DNA of 64,000 bases, taken from assembly GCF_020400585.1 (NCBI RefSeq), contig NZ_JAINVF010000008.1:186001-250000 (forward strand), in the 5' to 3' direction. The DNA comes from Streptomyces sp. NK08204. Its GTDB lineage: Bacteria; Actinomycetota; Actinomycetes; Streptomycetales; Streptomycetaceae. Below the pieces are notes generated by a model, which searched no databases, was not told the DNA's origin, and saw only the letters and a list, made by a program, of their open reading frames with translations. Positions 8,800-17,092 of the stretch are shown in pieces; the stretch's first letter is position 1, and the number at the start of each line of letters is the position of its first letter. A program made the position numbers and the translations under genes.

Positions 8800-9750
8800 T
8801 CACCAGCTCGCCGCGGCGCGCGCACTGGCCGCGCGCAGCCCCGGCAGGTCGATGAACTCGGTGTGGGTGCCCACGCTGCCGCACACGAACGCCCCGGCCA
8901 CCGATCCGGCCAGCACGCAGTCCTCGAGCGCACGGCCCTCGAAGAAGGCGTGCAGGAAGGCGGTGACGAACGCGTCACCGGCACCGTTGCTGTCCACGAC
9001 CGGACGCTCGGGACGTACGGCGGGGAAGTGACGGATCGTGTCGTCGCCGCGCTCGAGCAGGTAGCAGCCGTCGGCCCCGTCGGTCGCGACCACGAACCGG
9101 GCCCGGCCCTCGTCGATCACGGCCCGGAGCACGGTGTGCAGCCGGTCGGGGATCGCCGCCGCGCTGAGGAAGACGTAGTCGGAGTTGAGGGCGTAGTGCC
9201 GGTGGTGCGGGTTGTCTCCGTCCCAGTCGTGCAGGTCGGTCGAACTGGTCACGCCGAGGCGGTGGATGTCCTCGTACATGTCCTGGTTGTGGCCGATGAT
9301 CGACAGGTGCACGTGGGCGGCCCGCTGGAGGAAGGGCAGGTAGAAGTCGCGGGGCAGTCTGAGATCGGCCGGGTGCCGGCCGTCGTAGAACGAGAAGCGG
9401 CGGCCCTGCGGGTCCACGAGGTTCGCCGAGCGGGGGGTGCCGTACGGCGAGACGAGATGGCTGAAGTCGAGGCCGTGGCGGTCGTAGTGCTCCAGCACCA
9501 TACGGCCCTGCGGGTCCTCGCCGAGGAAGTCGATGAACTTGGTCCGCAGACCGAGCGCGTGCCAGCCGAGTGCCACGCCGTTTCCGGTGTGTCCGACGTA
9601 GTCCCTCAGCGGCTCCACGAAGACGGAGTCGCCCGGCGGTACGCGCAGCTCGTCCACGCGCACGATGGTGTCCACGCCGACTCCGCCGACCACCAGGACG
9701 TCGTAGTCGCTCGGACGCTGTTCGCTGCTTCGGTGCTCGGTCAGGGTCAT
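8800..9750 (-). CDS. acbK: PfkB-family carbohydrate kinase, AcbK-like
   Basis: A 316-residue ribokinase/PfkB kinase. The N-terminal signature VVGGVGVDTIVRV, the substrate glycines in GHTGNGVALGWHALG and the catalytic anion-hole motif DSNGAGDAF with its Asp are all in place. In Actinoplanes AcbK, of this family, phosphorylates acarbose at O7 of the valienol unit to keep it inactive inside the cell, which makes self-protection the likely role. Its start overlaps the nucleotidyltransferase stop (ATGA). The family call is secure; the substrate is inferred from the cluster. Confidence 0.85.
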   Translation of the reverse strand: MTLTEHRSSEQRPSDYDVLVVGGVGVDTIVRVDELRVPPGDSVFVEPLRDYVGHTGNGVALGWHALGLRTKFIDFLGEDPQGRMVLEHYDRHGLDFSHLVSPYGTPRSANLVDPQGRRFSFYDGRHPADLRLPRDFYLPFLQRAAHVHLSIIGHNQDMYEDIHRLGVTSSTDLHDWDGDNPHHRHYALNSDYVFLSAAAIPDRLHTVLRAVIDEGRARFVVATDGADGCYLLERGDDTIRHFPAVRPERPVVDSNGAGDAFVTAFLHAFFEGRALEDCVLAGSVAGAFVCGSVGTHTEFIDLPGLRAASARAAASW

Positions 9751-10853
9751 GCGCTCACTCCTTGGGCAACGTGCTGAATGTGTCCGTCCTCCAGGACGAC
9801 GGCCGCGTCGATGTCGGCGCCGGGCGGTATCACCGCGCCGGGCAGCACCACGCTGCGCCGCACCCGGGCGCCCGCGCCGACCCGGACCCCGGGGAAGAGC
9901 ACGCTCTGCGCCACCAGCCCGGCGTTGACGAGGTCCGCCGGGACCAACGACGCGCGCACTCCCGGGGCGTCGGCGACCCAGCGCCTTGCGACCTGTGGCC
10001 GCACCGTCCGGGGCATCCGCTCGACGGGCAGCGGCGCCCGCGGCCCCGAGACGAGGGCCAGGTGCGCGCGGTGGTAGCGCTCCACCGTGCCGATGTCCTC
10101 CCAGTGGCCGCACACCTCGTGGCCGCGGATGTGCTCCCCGGCCGCCAGCATCGCGGGGATCACGTCACGGCTGATGTCGTGCTGCCAGTCGGTGCCGTCC
10201 AGGTCGCTCAGGTACCGGCGCAGTACGGCGGCGTCGAAGACGCAGAAGGCTGCGAAGACCAGGTCGGAGGTGGGGTTCTCCGGCTTCTCGACGAACTCGG
10301 TGAGCCGGCCGCCGCCGTCGAAGCGGACCATGCCGAACAGGTGCACCCAGCGTCTGTCGATGCGCTGGTAGGCGATGGTCAGCGCCGCGCCGGAGGCCCG
10401 GTGCGCCTCGACCAGCGGGCCGTAGTCGTACCGGTAGACGTGGTCGGCGTGCAGGACGAGGACGTCCTCGACGCCCTCGGTGAAGATGTACTCACCCTTG
10501 CGGATCAGCGCGTCGGCGGTGCCGCGCTCCAGCGGCCAGGTGCGCTGCGGGATCCGCACCGGCACCTCCCGGCCTCGGTAGGCGGTGTCGTACGGCCCGA
10601 AGTGCACCCGGAAACCCGGCCCGGTGTTCCACACCCGGTGCAGGTCGTCCATCAGCAGCCGCTCCTCGTACTGGGAGAGCAGCAGCACCTCCGAAAGGCC
10701 CGAGGCGCGGGCGTTGGCCAGGCTGAAGTCGATGAGCCGGCAGGTGCCGCCGTAGGGGACCAGCGGCTTGAGCCGCCCGGTGCCCAGCGGGCCCATCCGG
10801 CGGCCCTCACCGCCCGCGAGCAGCACCGCGCGCACGGCACGCAGATCAGCCAT
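9747..10853 (-). CDS. acbR: GlgC-like NDP-sugar/cyclitol pyrophosphorylase
   Basis: A 368-residue nucleotidyltransferase resembling glucose-1-phosphate adenylyltransferase. It has the nucleotide loop VLLAGGEGRRMGPL, KPLVPYGG, the WPLERGTADAL segment, the HADHVYRYDY metal motif, VEKPENP and a C-terminal left-handed beta-helix with SVLFPGVRVGAG repeats. Such enzymes (AcbR, ValB) activate the valienol- or valiolol-1-phosphate as its nucleotide for coupling. The gene overlaps both neighbours. A true glycogen-type GlgC is the alternative; placement between two cyclitol-pathway genes argues against it. Confidence 0.85.
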   Translation of the reverse strand: MADLRAVRAVLLAGGEGRRMGPLGTGRLKPLVPYGGTCRLIDFSLANARASGLSEVLLLSQYEERLLMDDLHRVWNTGPGFRVHFGPYDTAYRGREVPVRIPQRTWPLERGTADALIRKGEYIFTEGVEDVLVLHADHVYRYDYGPLVEAHRASGAALTIAYQRIDRRWVHLFGMVRFDGGGRLTEFVEKPENPTSDLVFAAFCVFDAAVLRRYLSDLDGTDWQHDISRDVIPAMLAAGEHIRGHEVCGHWEDIGTVERYHRAHLALVSGPRAPLPVERMPRTVRPQVARRWVADAPGVRASLVPADLVNAGLVAQSVLFPGVRVGAGARVRRSVVLPGAVIPPGADIDAAVVLEDGHIQHVAQGVSA

Positions 10854-12939
10854 GACGCACCTCGTCCCAGGTCACCCGGCCGGTGGACAGCGTGAGCAGC
10901 AGCCGGCCGCCGGCCTGCGGAGCCTCCCCCGTGAACACGCCCGGCCCGGTGCGTTCCAGGGTGCGCACGTTCGGCAGGGCCCGTGCCGAGCCCCGCCGCG
11001 GCTCGACGACTTCCACCCGTTCGGCGTGCGGCAGCCGGTACTCCAGACGTCCGTCGGTGAGGATGCGGGAGCGTTGGCGCAGCCGAGCGGTCTCCGCCGC
11101 GGGCACCGCCTCGGGGTTCCGGTCCAGGACCCGCTCGCAGGCGGCGAAGTCGGCCCGCTGCCATGCGGTACGGAACATCCGCAGGGCCGCATCCGCGTCG
11201 AGCGGGGTGCGGCGCTCATAGGCCTCGATGTCACCGTGCTCGATCGCGGCCGCGCTGGTGACCTGCTCGTCGGTGAGCAGGTCGAACCATCCCTGCCTGA
11301 GCGCGAGTTCGGGGGACAGAGCCGTGGGCCGGCCCTCCCACAGGCGCGCGAACGCCGCCAGGTGCAGGTCGGCGCAGTGGTCCCAGGTGAAGACCCGGGC
11401 GACGGCCGCGGCACGCTCGGACAGCTCCCGGTAGCGGGCCGGTTCGTCCGACCACAGTGCCGCCGCCTGCCGGATGCGGTCCGCGAGCGCGGCGGTGAGC
11501 AGTTCGTCGTCCTCCGCGAAGGAGCGGTTCACGGCGAAACCGGTGGCCGTGTCCGGGCCGTCGGCGTGCCGGAAGTGCTCCATGCCGCGCTGGTCCGTGG
11601 CGATCGGCACCGCGCCCACGGCCATGGCCTCGCCCTGGGCGATCAGGAAGGTGTCCATCTCGAACTTGGAGGGGAACAGGGCGAAGTCGGACGCCGCCGC
11701 GCAGGCGAAGACGCGTGCCTCCTCGACGCGCTCCCACTCGAAGTGCAGCCGGCCCGGGTGGCGGGCGGCGACCTCGTGGAAGAACGGGTCGTCGATCCCG
11801 TTGCCGGAGATGCAGCGGATGACGAAGTTGGCCGCCAGGCCCTCGCTCAGCACGCGGTCCACGGCCCGCATCAGCTCTACCTGGCCCTTGTGGTGGACGG
11901 CGTAACGGGCGTTGTGGAAGAACGTCGGCAGCGCGGGGTCGAGGCCGAGGCCGCCGAGCACCTCCGCCCGGTCCACCTCGGCGGGATCCCAGGCCAGCCA
12001 CTGGTCGGAGATGGCGCAGCCGCCGACGAACATCTTGTGGGCGTTGCGGCGCACCACGTCGGCGATCGGCAGCCGCCTGAAGAGCGCCTCGAACGGGGTG
12101 TCACGGAAGCCCGCGTAGAAGTCCAGCTGACCCGGCGACAGGAAGTCGATCAGATCGGCGTGCTCGGCGGTCAGCTCGTAGATCGCCACATGGTCGGCTG
12201 GGTAGGTGTAGTGCAGGTGCGTGAGCTGCTGGTACTGGACGATCGCCGCGGGCGCGTCGGGCTCGGGCTCGGGAGCGGGGAGCTTGACGTCCACGTCGAG
12301 CAGTTCGAAGAGCCGCTCGACTTCGGGCGCGTACACCTTCTTGGTGATCGGCATGTTGCTCTGCACGTTGCTGACGACCAGCTTCGCCGGGTCCCCGCGC
12401 AGGGCGGCGGGCAGCAGGTAGTGGTAGTACGGCTCGTGCGCGTGGACGACGGCCTTCTCGTCGCCGAACCAGCCGCGCAGGAACCGCACGCTGTCCACCT
12501 GGAAGACCAGCGGCTTGAAGAACACCAGGTCCTGGCCCTTGGCGGAGTAAGGAGGGTAGAAGGTGTCCGGCAGCTGGTTCAGGTACTCGTTGGCGAGGAA
12601 GTACAGGTCCACGCCCTCCAGGCGGATGCGGTGGGCGGTGGTGCGCAGCGCCAGGTCCACCTGCTCCGGGAAGCCCTGCCAGACCCGGGGGTCGAGGACC
12701 ACCGGCAGAGCGTAGACGTCCTCGTAGGGCAGGTCCTCCACCTCGTAGCGTTGTCGCAGGTCGTCGAGCCTGCCGTGCGCGGGCGTGACGATGGACACCC
12801 GGTGGCCGCGGGCGGCGAAGGTCCTGGACAGGTTCCACAGGTACACGGACGTGCCGCCCTGCAGGAAGGTGTGGTCGAAGCCGCAGCACTCGAAGTACGT
12901 CTCGATGATGTGCATCCGGGGCGCGTTCACGGCGGTCAT
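10846..12939 (-). CDS. GT5-like glycosyltransferase / pseudoglycosyltransferase
   Basis: A 697-residue GT-B enzyme of the starch-synthase-like group. The N-terminal half has MHIIETYFECCGFD, the glycine loop LQGGTSVYLWNLSR and HAHEPYYHYLLPA; the C-terminal Rossmann domain has FFHNARYAVHHKGQ and FPSKFEMDTFLIAQGEAMAVG. A small beta-rich C-terminal domain ending in STGRVTWDEVRHG matches the domain that precedes the phosphatase part of its paralogue. One of the pair should attach the aminodeoxyglucose to a maltose-type acceptor and the other should couple the cyclitol nucleotide through nitrogen, as AcbI and AcbS do. The ATG at 12939 overlaps the kinase stop; a second Met nine codons later, at MHII, is an alternative start. 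Confidence 0.87.
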   Translation of the reverse strand: MTAVNAPRMHIIETYFECCGFDHTFLQGGTSVYLWNLSRTFAARGHRVSIVTPAHGRLDDLRQRYEVEDLPYEDVYALPVVLDPRVWQGFPEQVDLALRTTAHRIRLEGVDLYFLANEYLNQLPDTFYPPYSAKGQDLVFFKPLVFQVDSVRFLRGWFGDEKAVVHAHEPYYHYLLPAALRGDPAKLVVSNVQSNMPITKKVYAPEVERLFELLDVDVKLPAPEPEPDAPAAIVQYQQLTHLHYTYPADHVAIYELTAEHADLIDFLSPGQLDFYAGFRDTPFEALFRRLPIADVVRRNAHKMFVGGCAISDQWLAWDPAEVDRAEVLGGLGLDPALPTFFHNARYAVHHKGQVELMRAVDRVLSEGLAANFVIRCISGNGIDDPFFHEVAARHPGRLHFEWERVEEARVFACAAASDFALFPSKFEMDTFLIAQGEAMAVGAVPIATDQRGMEHFRHADGPDTATGFAVNRSFAEDDELLTAALADRIRQAAALWSDEPARYRELSERAAAVARVFTWDHCADLHLAAFARLWEGRPTALSPELALRQGWFDLLTDEQVTSAAAIEHGDIEAYERRTPLDADAALRMFRTAWQRADFAACERVLDRNPEAVPAAETARLRQRSRILTDGRLEYRLPHAERVEVVEPRRGSARALPNVRTLERTGPGVFTGEAPQAGGRLLLTLSTGRVTWDEVRHG

Positions 12940-14387
12940 GTCCTCGCGGGGGTCGTCGGGGCGGGGGAGGCCAGCGCGAGCGCGTGGCGCAGGTCGATCG
13001 CGGCGTGGTAGGGGCGGGCGTGGTCGTGGTTGTAGCCGAGCTCGTGCAGGAGCCGGCGCAGGTACAGCAGCCGCCGCAGCCCACTGCCGGAGGCGGGCCC
13101 GAGCAGCAGGTGCAGGACGCGCTCACGCCAGGCGTCGGCGGTGCGGAAGACGTTCTCCAGTACGGCCCGCCCCGCCGGCGGCAGACCGGGCGCGCCGTCC
13201 AGGGAACCGTTCATGGTCTGGGTCGAGTCGACGCCCAGGCGGCGGGCGCTCTCGAAGGCCGCCTCGTCGGCCGTGAAGTACTCCAGCGCGCGCTGGACGG
13301 CGACGAGGTCCTGAAGGGGCGACTGGGCGGCGTAGCCGGGACCGTCCGAGGACAGCGCGGGCGTGGACACGTCGATGACGCTCATCCGCCAGCTGCCGCC
13401 TGCTCCTTCCTCGCACAGCAGATGGGACAGGTGCAGGTCGCCGTGGCAGGGACCGGCACCCCGGGCCGTCGCCTGTCCGCTGAACTCGGCTCGGAGCGAT
13501 GCCAGTTCGGACTCGAGCGCATCGAAGGCCGCGGTCCGGGCGGTGTGCGGGAGTGCGGAGTCCGCCCGGGCCAGCGCCTCCAGCCGCGCCGAGGCCTTGG
13601 CCAGGGCGTCGGTCACGGGGTAACCGGTGGCAGGACCGCCCAGCCGTGCCGACAGGTCCCGGTGGAAGGAACTCAGGAAACGTCCGGCCGTGCGCAACCC
13701 TCCCTCCAGCGGCCGCAGATGGGAACGTACGAGCTCCTGCGGGGCGCTGCCGTCCGCGAGCCGCGGCCACAGCGAGCGCAGGTTCTCGCGCAGCGGCGCG
13801 TCCATGCCGTACCCCGGCACATGCCGGTAGAGCACGCCCAACGGGTGCCGGGTCCCGCGCAGGGGGTCCGTGTACGTGTAGTCCCCGGCCCACTCGGGCG
13901 TGCGCCCGGTGCCGCTCATCAGCCGCAGCACTTCGGGCTCATGGATCGTCTCGTCCAGCCGCCGGTACGTCTTGTGGATGTAGGGCAGGCCCCCTATCTC
14001 CACCAGGGACAGGGCGTTGGAGGACCAGCCCTGGTCGAAGGGCAGCCACCGCACCTCGCCGGCCGGCGGCGAGGACGCGCGGCGGAAGTCCACGTAACCG
14101 CCGCGATGGGTCCGCAGCCGTGCGCCGGCGAGCACACGGTGCACGGCTGCGAGTCCGCAGGGCCCGTCACCGCGGGCCTGTGTCAGGGCGCCCGACGGCT
14201 CCCGGCGCACGGGCACGAAGATCCGCTCGCCCGAAGCGGGGCCGCCGACGGCCGCCACGACGAGCAGGAACTCGTCGGCGCTCAGCACGGCATGGTCGAC
14301 CGCTTCGTAGCGGTGTGCGGCGCGCAGATCGCGGGGCATCCAGGCCGCGGTGCGCAGCAGCGGTTCGAGGTGTTCGTCGCAGATCAC
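12936..14387 (-). CDS. Maltokinase/aminoglycoside-phosphotransferase-like kinase
   Basis: A 483-residue kinase with the protein-kinase-like fold of maltokinases and APH enzymes. The catalytic loop is CHGDLHLSHLL, with Asp present and the usual Asn or Gln position occupied by His, and the metal Asp follows in VIDVSTP. The N-terminal 150 residues form the cap domain. Acarbose clusters contain a kinase of this kind (AcbU) that phosphorylates C1 of the cyclitol before nucleotidylation, and the gene lies among those steps. A maltokinase making maltose-1-phosphate is the main alternative. It ends in overlap with the transferase gene and begins 7 bases after the permease. Confidence 0.75.
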   Translation of the reverse strand: MICDEHLEPLLRTAAWMPRDLRAAHRYEAVDHAVLSADEFLLVVAAVGGPASGERIFVPVRREPSGALTQARGDGPCGLAAVHRVLAGARLRTHRGGYVDFRRASSPPAGEVRWLPFDQGWSSNALSLVEIGGLPYIHKTYRRLDETIHEPEVLRLMSGTGRTPEWAGDYTYTDPLRGTRHPLGVLYRHVPGYGMDAPLRENLRSLWPRLADGSAPQELVRSHLRPLEGGLRTAGRFLSSFHRDLSARLGGPATGYPVTDALAKASARLEALARADSALPHTARTAAFDALESELASLRAEFSGQATARGAGPCHGDLHLSHLLCEEGAGGSWRMSVIDVSTPALSSDGPGYAAQSPLQDLVAVQRALEYFTADEAAFESARRLGVDSTQTMNGSLDGAPGLPPAGRAVLENVFRTADAWRERVLHLLLGPASGSGLRRLLYLRRLLHELGYNHDHARPYHAAIDLRHALALASPAPTTPART

Positions 14388-14394
14388 GTGAGGG

Positions 14395-15195
14395 TCAACT
14401 CCCGGTCATCTCGAAGGCGTTGACGCCGCGCCGCCACACGGTCAGGGCGAGGGCGAGGGCACCGGCCGTCACCGGCGGCAGCCAGACCACCAGCCCCGTG
14501 TCGCCGGTCAGCAGGTAGACGCACGGCACGTACGAGGTGAAGGCGAAGGGCAGCACCCAGGTCAGCAGGGCGCGCAGCGAAGGGTGGTAGATGTCCAGCG
14601 GATAGGCGGCGAACTCCGACACCTGGTTCGCCGCGTACATCGACGGCAGGCTGGTGACGGTCCAGAAGGACAGCGAGGCGAACAGCAGCTTCACCGAGGT
14701 GTGGATCAGGGCACCGCACAGCACCAGCAGCGGGGCGACAGCCCACTGCACGGGGGTGAGATGCAGGCCGAGTTCACTGCCGGACCAGCCCACCAGGACG
14801 GTGCCGACGACCAGTTCGCCCAGTCCGTCGGGGTGGAAGAAGCGTTCCGAGAGCAAGGAGAACAGCGGGCTCACGGGGCGGATCAGATAGCGGTAGAACT
14901 CGCCGCGCTGGACCAGCTTCCGGCCCAGCTCCCACAGCTGGTCGGTGAACAGATGGTCCAGCCCGCGCGGCAGCAGGGAGAAACCCAGCAGGAACAGCAC
15001 CTCGTGGTATGTCCAGCCGCCCACCGCGGGGACCTGACGGAAGACCAGGCCCACCACCGCCGTCTGCAGGCCCACCCGGATCAGGAAGGCCCCCGCGCCG
15101 AGAGCGAAGTCCACGCGGTACGCGCTCAGCCGGTGCAACCCGACCCCACCGAGGAAGAAGGCCAGCCGCAGCCGGCGCCACACCGTGCGGGTCAT
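14395..15195 (-). CDS. acbY: ABC-2 type exporter permease (second subunit)
   Basis: A 266-residue membrane protein with about six hydrophobic segments and no nucleotide-binding motif, of the DUF990/ABC-2 permease type. It overlaps the preceding permease gene as ATGA and forms a three-gene transporter with it and the ATPase. AcbWXY transporters are proposed to export acarbose or its derivatives, and the same role fits here. The two permeases are homologous in layout, with the N-terminal segment RVDFALGAGAFLIRVG followed by alternating helices, but differ in sequence, so a heterodimeric pore is likely. Confidence 0.85.
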   Translation of the reverse strand: MTRTVWRRLRLAFFLGGVGLHRLSAYRVDFALGAGAFLIRVGLQTAVVGLVFRQVPAVGGWTYHEVLFLLGFSLLPRGLDHLFTDQLWELGRKLVQRGEFYRYLIRPVSPLFSLLSERFFHPDGLGELVVGTVLVGWSGSELGLHLTPVQWAVAPLLVLCGALIHTSVKLLFASLSFWTVTSLPSMYAANQVSEFAAYPLDIYHPSLRALLTWVLPFAFTSYVPCVYLLTGDTGLVVWLPPVTAGALALALTVWRRGVNAFEMTGS

Positions 15196-16049
15196 CCGCC
15201 GAGCACCTCCAGACGCCTCAGCGAGGCCCGCCACAGCGCGGCGCTCAGCAGCGTGAGACCGGCTACCCAGCCGATCTGCCGGGTCAGCACGCCGACCGCG
15301 CCGGCCACCCCGTCGTAGCGGCCGAGGAGCAGGACGAGAGGGCCGTCGACCATGCCGCGGAAGGGCAGCGCGGACGCCAGGGCCGCGAGCGGCCCGGGCA
15401 TCAGCGCCAGGGGAACCAACTGCCCGGCGAAGAAGGCGACCACGCTCTGCTTCACCATCCGTACCCCCCAGGTGTTGGTGGTGACGAACCCCGTCATCCC
15501 TGTGAGCAGGTTCACGAGGAAGGCGAGCAGCACGGACAGCACGGTCGACACCAGGAAGAGCAGGACGTCCACCGGCCGCGGCACGGTGAGCGGCACGATC
15601 AGGGCGAACAGCCCGAGGACGGGCAGGCCGACCAGCACGGCGTTGGCCGCGACGACCGGCAGGCAGGCGAAGAACCGCACCACCGGATAGCTGACGGGCC
15701 GCACCAGCATGACGGCGACGTCACCGCGGTAGACCTCGGCCGCGACCTCGTCGTCCACCCGGTTGGCGTGCAGGATCTGCAGCACCTGGGCCATCAGCAG
15801 GTACGTGGTGATGCCTTCGGTGCTGAAACCGCCGGGGCCTTCGCCGGGCGCGGCACCCGCGTACACGGCCCGCCACAGGAAGACGGTGACCGCCGCGCCG
15901 GCCGCGGCCGTGATCCCGGTCATCACGAATGTCGAGCGGTACTGCAACAGGGACTGGAGCCCGCCGGTGGCGAAGGGCAGGTAGCGCCGGGCACGCGCGG
16001 ACGGCAGGGCGGGCGCGCGCCTGTCCCGCTCTGCCACGAGGCCGGTCAT
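15192..16049 (-). CDS. acbX: ABC-2 type exporter permease (first subunit)
   Basis: A 285-residue permease with a charged N-terminus of about 25 residues and six predicted membrane helices, for example ADVLLF-like runs around VDVLLFLVSTVLSVLLAF and the C-terminal WVAGLTLLSAALW. The segment YRGDVAVMLVRPVSYP is typical of DUF990-family ABC-2 permeases. The ATG at 16049 overlaps the ATPase stop. It is expected to pair with the next permease to export the cluster product. Confidence 0.87.
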   Translation of the reverse strand: MTGLVAERDRRAPALPSARARRYLPFATGGLQSLLQYRSTFVMTGITAAAGAAVTVFLWRAVYAGAAPGEGPGGFSTEGITTYLLMAQVLQILHANRVDDEVAAEVYRGDVAVMLVRPVSYPVVRFFACLPVVAANAVLVGLPVLGLFALIVPLTVPRPVDVLLFLVSTVLSVLLAFLVNLLTGMTGFVTTNTWGVRMVKQSVVAFFAGQLVPLALMPGPLAALASALPFRGMVDGPLVLLLGRYDGVAGAVGVLTRQIGWVAGLTLLSAALWRASLRRLEVLGG

Positions 16050-17092
16050 TGCGCCCCCTCCCGGCACCGGTCCGGGGTCTGGGCCGGGACCGGCTCCTGG
16101 CGCCCGCTGCCGTAGATCCGCCGCAGGACGTCCTCCAGATCGGGTTCGGGCGCGTAGCAGTCCGCCAGGTCGAAGTGTTCGAGCAGGAAGGCGAGCACCT
16201 GCCGCGAGGTGAACCGGTCCACCGGATAGTCGACCCTGATCCGGCCGTCCTCGGCGGACGTGGCGCTCACCCCGGGCAGCCCCCGTTCGATCTGTGCGCA
16301 GGTGTGCTCGGGCGGTGGCCCGTTCCGGTGCTCGAAGAGGACGCAGCGCCGGTCGGCGGTGCGCAGCAGGTCCCGGATGCTGCCCTGGTGCACCACGCGC
16401 CCCCGGTCCACGACCAGGGCGCTGTCGCAGATCGCGGCGATGTCCGTGATGTCGTGGCTGGTGAGGACGACGGTCGTCCCCAGCTCCCGGTGGACGTGGT
16501 TGACCAGGTGCCGCACCGCGTCCTTCAGCACCATGTCGAGGCCGATGGTCGGCTCGTCCCAGAAGACGACCGCCGGATCGTGCAGCAGGCTGGCCGCGAT
16601 CTCCGCCCGCATCCGCTGTCCCAGGCTCAGCTGGCGCACGGGCGTGGTGCCGAGGGCGTCGATGTCCAGCAGCTCCCGGTACAGGGCGAGATTGCGCCGG
16701 TACACCGCGTCGGGGATGTCGTAGATGCGCCGCAGGATGCGGAAGGAGTCCGGCACGGACAGGTCCCACCACAGCTGGCTGCGCTGGCCGAAGACGACGC
16801 CGATGCCACGGGCGTTGGCCTGCCGGTGCCGGTAGGGCTCGATGTCCCGCACCAGACAGCGCCCGCTGGTCGGCGTCATGATGCCGGTGAGCATCTTGAT
16901 CGTGGTGGACTTCCCCGCCCCGTTGGCGCCGATGTACGCCGTCTTCGTGCCGGCCGGGATGGTGAAGGACACGCCGTCGACCGCACGGACGATCCGGTGC
17001 TCACGGGTGAAGAGGGTGGCGAGACTGCCGACGAGGCCCGGTCTGCGCTCGGCGATCCGGAACTCCTTGACGAGGTTCTCCGCGACGATCAC
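16046..17092 (-). CDS. acbW: ABC exporter ATPase subunit
   Basis: A 348-residue ATPase. Walker A is GANGAGKST, the signature is LSLGQRMRAE (a variant of LSGGQ), Walker B is VVFWDEPT and the switch His is in LTSHDITD. A C-terminal extension of about 80 residues after the nucleotide-binding domain is typical of drug or polysaccharide ABC-2 exporters. The start is GTG, overlapping the aminotransferase stop as GTGA. It should power the two permeases encoded directly downstream, exporting the pseudo-oligosaccharide. Confidence 0.9.
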   Translation of the reverse strand: MIVAENLVKEFRIAERRPGLVGSLATLFTREHRIVRAVDGVSFTIPAGTKTAYIGANGAGKSTTIKMLTGIMTPTSGRCLVRDIEPYRHRQANARGIGVVFGQRSQLWWDLSVPDSFRILRRIYDIPDAVYRRNLALYRELLDIDALGTTPVRQLSLGQRMRAEIAASLLHDPAVVFWDEPTIGLDMVLKDAVRHLVNHVHRELGTTVVLTSHDITDIAAICDSALVVDRGRVVHQGSIRDLLRTADRRCVLFEHRNGPPPEHTCAQIERGLPGVSATSAEDGRIRVDYPVDRFTSRQVLAFLLEHFDLADCYAPEPDLEDVLRRIYGSGRQEPVPAQTPDRCREGAQ

